Assembly: GCA_032622095.1 (NCBI GenBank)
Contig: CP136065.1
Coordinates: forward strand, 96,731,343 to 96,795,342
Source: Siphonodentalium dalli
Lineage: Eukaryota > Mollusca > Scaphopoda > Gadilida > Siphonodentaliidae
Reading direction: 5' to 3'
DNA length: 64,000 nucleotides
Both the position numbers and the translations under genes were made by a program. Every line of letters starts with the position of its first letter. Positions within the stretch are counted from its first letter, which is position 1. Below are positions 59,135-64,000 of this stretch, piece by piece. A model generated the notes under the pieces. It ran no database searches, was not told the origin of the DNA, and saw only the letters and a program-made list of their open reading frames with translations.

Positions 59135-60970
59135 ACAATATGAACATGTCAATTATTCACTCACATCGAAAATTGAACATACTTCATACCGTTTGCGAAA
59201 TAGATGCAGTGATATTGTGAACGTGGGCATCCATATGAGGATGCATGTAATTTATGTTTCCAGTATCTAATCTATACTGAGACCAGAACCAATATGTGGC
59301 TTAAGTATCTTGTCTTGTCGTTTCACATAATGAAATAATCAGCTACCGTACGTGAGACCGAAGCCATAGCCAACCACATTGGAAGCAATCAACCTTTATT
59401 GTTTCCATTTTTCCAAATTTACAACACAACAATATATCGCCATTTTGATAACAATGTCTTACCCATCTCGACATCAACATAAGCGTTTCATATTGCAGAG
59501 GAGAGGAACGATTAGTAAGTTCGGTAACTTGTGTTCCGATTCCCCATGAACCCATATCAGCAGATGTATTTATGTTGTATGTTCATCTGCAGTATATAAT
59601 GGGGCACAAGAAATATGTTTAAAGTTTACACTCTAAAAAAAATGTCTGGCACGTGTTCATGATATTGTTCATATATGGCTGGCTATTGCGCTCCTCAAAA
59701 TAGTTAATGTTAGGTGTATGAAATATATTACTTCCGTTATGTTATCGCTAATAAAGAAAATAATGTAGTGGTGTGTATTATTGGGGGATACAGCTCTGTG
59801 GTCGCTGAGGCACATTTCGAGAATATTTGTATAGCTTTTTATTCCCATAAAAAGCTGAGTGTATTCTTATTTGTTTTCACAACATCTGCCGAGAATTTGA
59901 CACTAGCCACGCATCACATTAAGTCAGCCCAATATACAATTTTCAAGCACCTAGCAACGAAAACGTGATTGATATAAATAACTGGCTTCTGATGCAATTC
60001 GGCTGAACTTAGAAAAGCTCGTCCAATTATTCTGCTGACCAATTTTAGTGATTGGGTCAACCATTTGTGACATTATGTTTGTGGTACGGTATGTGTTTTA
60101 TTGGGATATGAAACGGTTGACCCAATTGACAGTTTACCAATCACCGAACATTGAATTGTTTCGATTGGACACTTTTATCCTGTTGATACCCGTAGTGTGT
60201 TTGACTTATGCTACGGGCGTGGAAACCCGCGGTTCGGGAAATAGAAAGTCGGCGACAAGTATTCATGCTGACCCAGTATTTATGTGTGGGGATACAGTTA
60301 ATTTACAGTGCATCAGAGAATATAAACGAATTGTAGAATTTGTGTAACGAATGATTTCTTGGGGCGTGAGTACGACGTAACACTGTATACATTACAATAT
60401 CAATCTAATATGAGCGCTCCTATTTGGCAATTGGATAATTTACCCCATCCTCACCTAAATTTCGTCTTACCAATATATGTACTCAGGGTACCAGGCTAAT
60501 TTTCACGAAACCTATTTTTTCTTTTTATTTCTATTCGAGTGTATAATATAACATGGTTGGAACCAGAAGTGTGCATGCTAATTTTAAAGCAGAAAACGGT
60601 GTAAAATTATTTTATTGTTTATTTTGTTGTTGTAACTGGATGTCTGAAACCCTGAATGTATGTGTATGTATCACGCGTGGTGCTGTTAAGCCATCCTTAT
60701 TAACCCCGTGGTAAGTTAGTGCATTCTCTTATACATGCGAGGTTGCCATTGTGAGCTTGGCATATATAAGAAAATGCACGGGTATATGATCTGCAATGCT
60801 GCACCTGTGCTGCTCCCGTCATGCAATGATTAATCTGTGGCACGGTGATGCCAAATCACAGTCGGGTAAGGCTACCCCCAGTGGTCGACGAAATGATGGG
60901 TACTGGATGGAACATAACGCAGGTTCCCACATATTGGAATGGCCTATGGTCGTCACATGTGTTATGTTAA
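59135..60970. other. Intron between LDLa 2 and CUB 1; nothing recognised
   Basis: No exon or named repeat. TGCATTCTCTTATACATG and CATATATAAGAAAATGCA form a small inverted pair at about 60,720-60,780. Confidence 0.4.
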
Positions 60971-60975
60971 CTTAC

Positions 60976-61098
60976 CTGGAAGTGATGTACAGTTTCTCTC
61001 ATCTGATCCGTCCGTGCAATCGTCGTCGTGGTCACATACCCACCCTTGAGTGATGCATCTTCCGTTAGCACACTGGAACTGACCCGCACGACAAACGC
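60976..61098 (-). CDS. Protease gene exon: LDL-receptor class A domain 2
   Basis: A 123-base, phase 1-1 exon with a second complete LDLa module: [14 protein letters not shown] followed by [16 protein letters not shown]. All six cysteines and the calcium-binding acidic cluster are present. The acceptor ends tatag and the donor is gtaagtta. A short tail (TSLP) leads to the first CUB domain in the next exon. It keeps phase with both neighbouring exons. Confidence 0.9.
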
Positions 61099-61104
61099 CT
61101 ATAT

Positions 61105-62000
61105 GTAGGGACAAAAGAGTGATACTAAATATCGGAATATCACCTCATCTCCTGTGGCATTCTTTTTTATTGTTTTAACACTACATGTATATATGAATTA
61201 CCCCCCTCCCCGTTTAATTAAACGAACACCTCTCCCAGTAAACTGTCGCACGAAACACTGGGCGTGGCTACGTCCGCTGTGCTGTTATTAAAGAGGTGAG
61301 TTATATCTATTGAAATGTACTAATACGCGGCTTACATCCACTCGAAGCGAGACATTACATTTACGGAGTACAAGGAAGATTGTTTGCCCAACAACAAAAA
61401 AGACCTATGTTTAGTTTATGCAACGAACACAAAGCATTTTCAACAACACTAATCAAATCAAGAAGAAGCAGAAAACATGCATGTTTCATTTCTGACTATC
61501 AACAACATATTGCTCGACGACTTCTAAACTATCGAGTTCGGAATACGGATGAAAACCAGCTCCAGCAACTCACACACCGTTCCACATCCCTTGCTAATCA
61601 TTTCTGTTATTTTATAATTCCAATGTATTTCTTTCAATAATATCAGGCGCGACACTCCATGCAAGTTGTAAATATTCTTCAGATTCGTTACAACATTCTT
61701 AACACATGGAAGTCCGCCATGACGATGGCCATCACGCATGGGCACCTCCTTGATTCTAATAGGGTTTATGTTGAAGGTTCGTGTCCTATTTTCAAACTTC
61801 ATGTACATAAAGTATTAACTTATGTGACATTCCGACTATTAAAATAGTAGAATAAATCTTTGAGGTACGACAGTACACTATGGCCTTTGCATATACAATG
61901 GAAAGGCTTGTCGAAGTCATATATATTTATCCATAGGGTTGCCTTTCAACTCAGAAGGCAAAAGCTCTTTAGTGTTATGATACCAGGACAGTCTTCATTT
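61105..62000. other. Intron between LDLa 1 and LDLa 2; unassigned frames
   Basis: A plus-strand frame at 61,380-61,640 and a minus-strand frame at 61,524-61,808 overlap; neither has a recognised domain or splice context. Confidence 0.35.
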
Positions 62001-62001
62001 A

Positions 62002-62142
62002 AGAAATGACTGGCAGATCCATTGGGGATCTTTGTGTTATGACCGGCAGAGTAATTACACGAAGGGATTCAAACGAACTGTGTGTAATTATACTCTGCCG
62101 GTCATAACACAAAGATCCCCAATGGATATGCCAGTCATTTTT
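62002..62142. mobile_element. Hairpin element with AATGACTGGCAGATCCATTG arms
   Basis: AATGACTGGCAGATCCATTG, GGGATCTTTGTGTTATGACC, GGCAGAGTAATTACAC and complements flank a loop of about 25 bases. Arm length about 57 bp, almost perfect. Confidence 0.87.
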
Positions 62143-62149
62143 TATAATC

Positions 62150-63070
62150 GTGTACCAGTACATTTGAATAGAACATTAATAATTTGAACAACGTTTCAAA
62201 ACTACCACATCAATGGTAAGTAAGTCTCCCAATAACAACACGCCGCTTCAAGTGACGTATTTGGTTCATCGCTTTTTGTGAAGTGGACACCATGCACGCA
62301 CAGAGTGCGTGCAAACGGTCGGTTTGGAGTGACGAATAGTATTCATCGCTTTTTATGAAGTGGCCCACGCACTTCAATTATTGCCTGATGAAACTTCATG
62401 AAAGTAGGAAACATTCGTGTACCGTATCGCGGTTTGTACTGATTCTTAGGGAAGCTAATTGTGTGAAGCAGAGGGTTTGTTGTTATTGTCTCATGGTCAA
62501 ATATTTTTTTTGAAGCGCGTATAGGCTGAAATCCGAAGTGAACGATTTTCAGTAAACACGACAGATGTTTACTATCGTCATTGGTCACATGTGTATATTT
62601 GTTTGTCCCTATTTTATTACGAAATTCGTGAATATAACTGCATATTGATCTTTCGGGAAATTAATAATCGGAGGTTCATGATTTAGGTGGACCTTTACGT
62701 GTTACAGTAATTTCGTACATAGCTCGTTACAGGGAACGAGTCGACTTTTGTTGGAGGGTAAGATCTGGTCAGGATACGAAATCACCGTTGAACGGACTTC
62801 TCTTGATACTGCTGTTTTACGTATCTAAATATGTTTCAGTTAACCCACTATACATGTATGCTAAATATTCATTCACGAGTTGATCCCTCAGGAAATGGAC
62901 AGCTATGATTATTTGTTGAACGTATTATCTGAAAATTTCCATTAAATACATGTATATAACTCCTCCTGTACTTGTATTATCTGTCGTCTGATTATTTATT
63001 CCTGAAAATACCTCCAGATGAATAATAGACCATAACTGAATGGGATAATCAATTAAGCATAGAAAGGGTT
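62150..63070. other. Intron between LDLa 1 and LDLa 2; nothing recognised
   Basis: A short direct repeat (TTCATCGCTTTTTGTGAAGTGG) occurs at about 62,266 and 62,342. No exon. Confidence 0.4.
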
Positions 63071-63078
63071 AATTATAC

Positions 63079-63192
63079 CTGTGCAGTTCCTCTCATCGGA
63101 ATCGTCCAAGCAATCGTTGTCTCCATCACAAAGCCACGTTTGACGCACGCATTTACCATTATCACAAGTGAACATATCAGCGCTGCAGTTAC
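63079..63192 (-). CDS. Protease gene exon: LDL-receptor class A domain 1
   Basis: A 114-base, phase 1-1 exon encoding one whole LDLa module. Visible motifs are [14 protein letters not shown], then [16 protein letters not shown], giving six cysteines and the acidic DxxxD..DSDE calcium cage. The acceptor (minus strand ...ctccaccag) and donor (gtataatt) fit GT-AG. LDLa modules fold around one calcium ion and bind ligands. It is the most upstream exon recognised; the 800 bases further upstream show no other module. Confidence 0.9.
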
Positions 63193-63199
63193 CTGGTGG

Positions 63200-64000
63200 A
63201 GTTGCACACAAGTTAGAATAATATGAAGATGCATGTACATGTACGTCATATACGTGTATAGGGTTTATGAATATGCATCATCAAAAATGTTTCTCATTGC
63301 CAAGTATATTTTAAAACATTTAACAAACAAAGCATATAAAACTGTAAGGGTCGATACACACTTGTATATGTAATGTATGTATATGTAAAATGCATGTAAT
63401 TTAAAGGGTTTCAGCATTCGTTTGTATCATTATTCAGCATGTGCTTATCGTCAACACGCGATACCAGTGGGTAGTTACATTACATTACATTTATTTTACG
63501 GACACGACACATAAATCAGTAACGTAAACAACTATGTGTTATCTCTCATTTGCTTCATGCATGAGTATCATACCAAGCGGAATTTTAGGTAAGATGTGGT
63601 GAGCGATAGAGGAAAAGATGAATGCCGTAAGAAAATATAAAGTATCGAGTAAACTATCGACAATCCATAGCAATTCGATGATATCTATAGACGGACATGA
63701 GTTAGTCAGTCCCGTACGTTTTCGCTGGAATGTATACAACCAGAACACCCTCCCCAACGTAAATATCAACACCCATGATACCACTCTAACTTACCAACAT
63801 TCGAATATTTTTTCTAATGTTTGGACTGAAATGGTCATCAGTTGGGAAATTTCAAACCATATGGAATATTGAGCTGAGACTATCGACCCGGTTCTAGTGG
63901 GTGCAGTAGGAAAGTAGCCCCGCTCAGACATGGCCACCCTGTTGTGATCGAAATGTAACACACAAAGAGCGTTTCTCACTGGCATAGATAGCGCGTGATA
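63200..64000. other. Intron or flank upstream of LDLa 1; nothing recognised
   Basis: No further LDLa, CUB or signal-anchor exon was seen on the minus strand up to the window edge. Two overlapping frames near 63,540-63,985 have no recognised domain. Confidence 0.4.

Overview
The window is animal nuclear DNA: AT-rich, intron-rich and packed with transposon-derived repeats. Spliced exons with GT-AG borders, CUB, LDLa and trypsin domains joined at phase-1 introns, and a LINE tail with poly(A) and a target-site duplication all point to a metazoan. The repeat mix (Helitron-like elements, palindromic MITEs, foldback elements, many ACATGTA-type words) suggests a marine invertebrate, perhaps a mollusc, but nothing here fixes the species.

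Two spliced genes can be read, both on the minus strand. The right half (63,192 down to 31,427) is one large mosaic serine-protease gene, entered partway. Thirteen exons read LDLa, LDLa, CUB, CUB, CUB, LDLa, then a complete S1A trypsin-like catalytic domain with stop codon. His57, Asp102, Ser195 and the trypsin-specificity Asp189 all lie in different exons. The 5' end lies beyond position 64,000. The left end (8,125 down to 1,973) holds an uncharacterised gene: a 516-base polar, coiled-coil exon, a 102-base exon, a duplicated pair of about 135-base exons with an 82-base exon between them, and a probable last exon with an AATAAA signal.

Between and inside the genes the sequence is almost all repeats. 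1-1,700 and 2,880-3,830 are tandem repeats, the second interrupted by a Helitron-like element. 9.38-10.1 kb is a tandem duplication. 11.0-11.6 kb is a 5'-truncated LINE with a perfect 12-bp duplication. 12.1-17.1 kb holds direct, tandem and inverted repeats. 17,954-22,974 is a 5-kb foldback element inserted, with an AAG duplication, into a roughly 140-bp minisatellite; the minisatellite continues to 24.0 kb and reappears inverted at 24.66-25.70 kb. 26,208-29,338 is a pair of Harbinger-type elements with TWA duplications. 29.3-31.4 kb shows no gene.

Introns of the protease gene hold three more Helitron-like elements (two almost end to end), several copies of one palindromic MITE family, other large hairpins, a nested foldback at 42.8-44.4 kb, a 2.2-kb terminal-inverted-repeat element at 47.7-49.9 kb, a decayed C2H2 zinc-finger remnant at 52.9-53.35 kb, and an unexplained pair of overlapping minus-strand reading frames at 33.06-33.63 kb.

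All calls come from reading and hand translation. Exon borders were chosen so that splice sites and codon phases agree; the exceptions (the 3' end of the third CUB exon, the duplicated exon of the left gene and its last exon) are stated.
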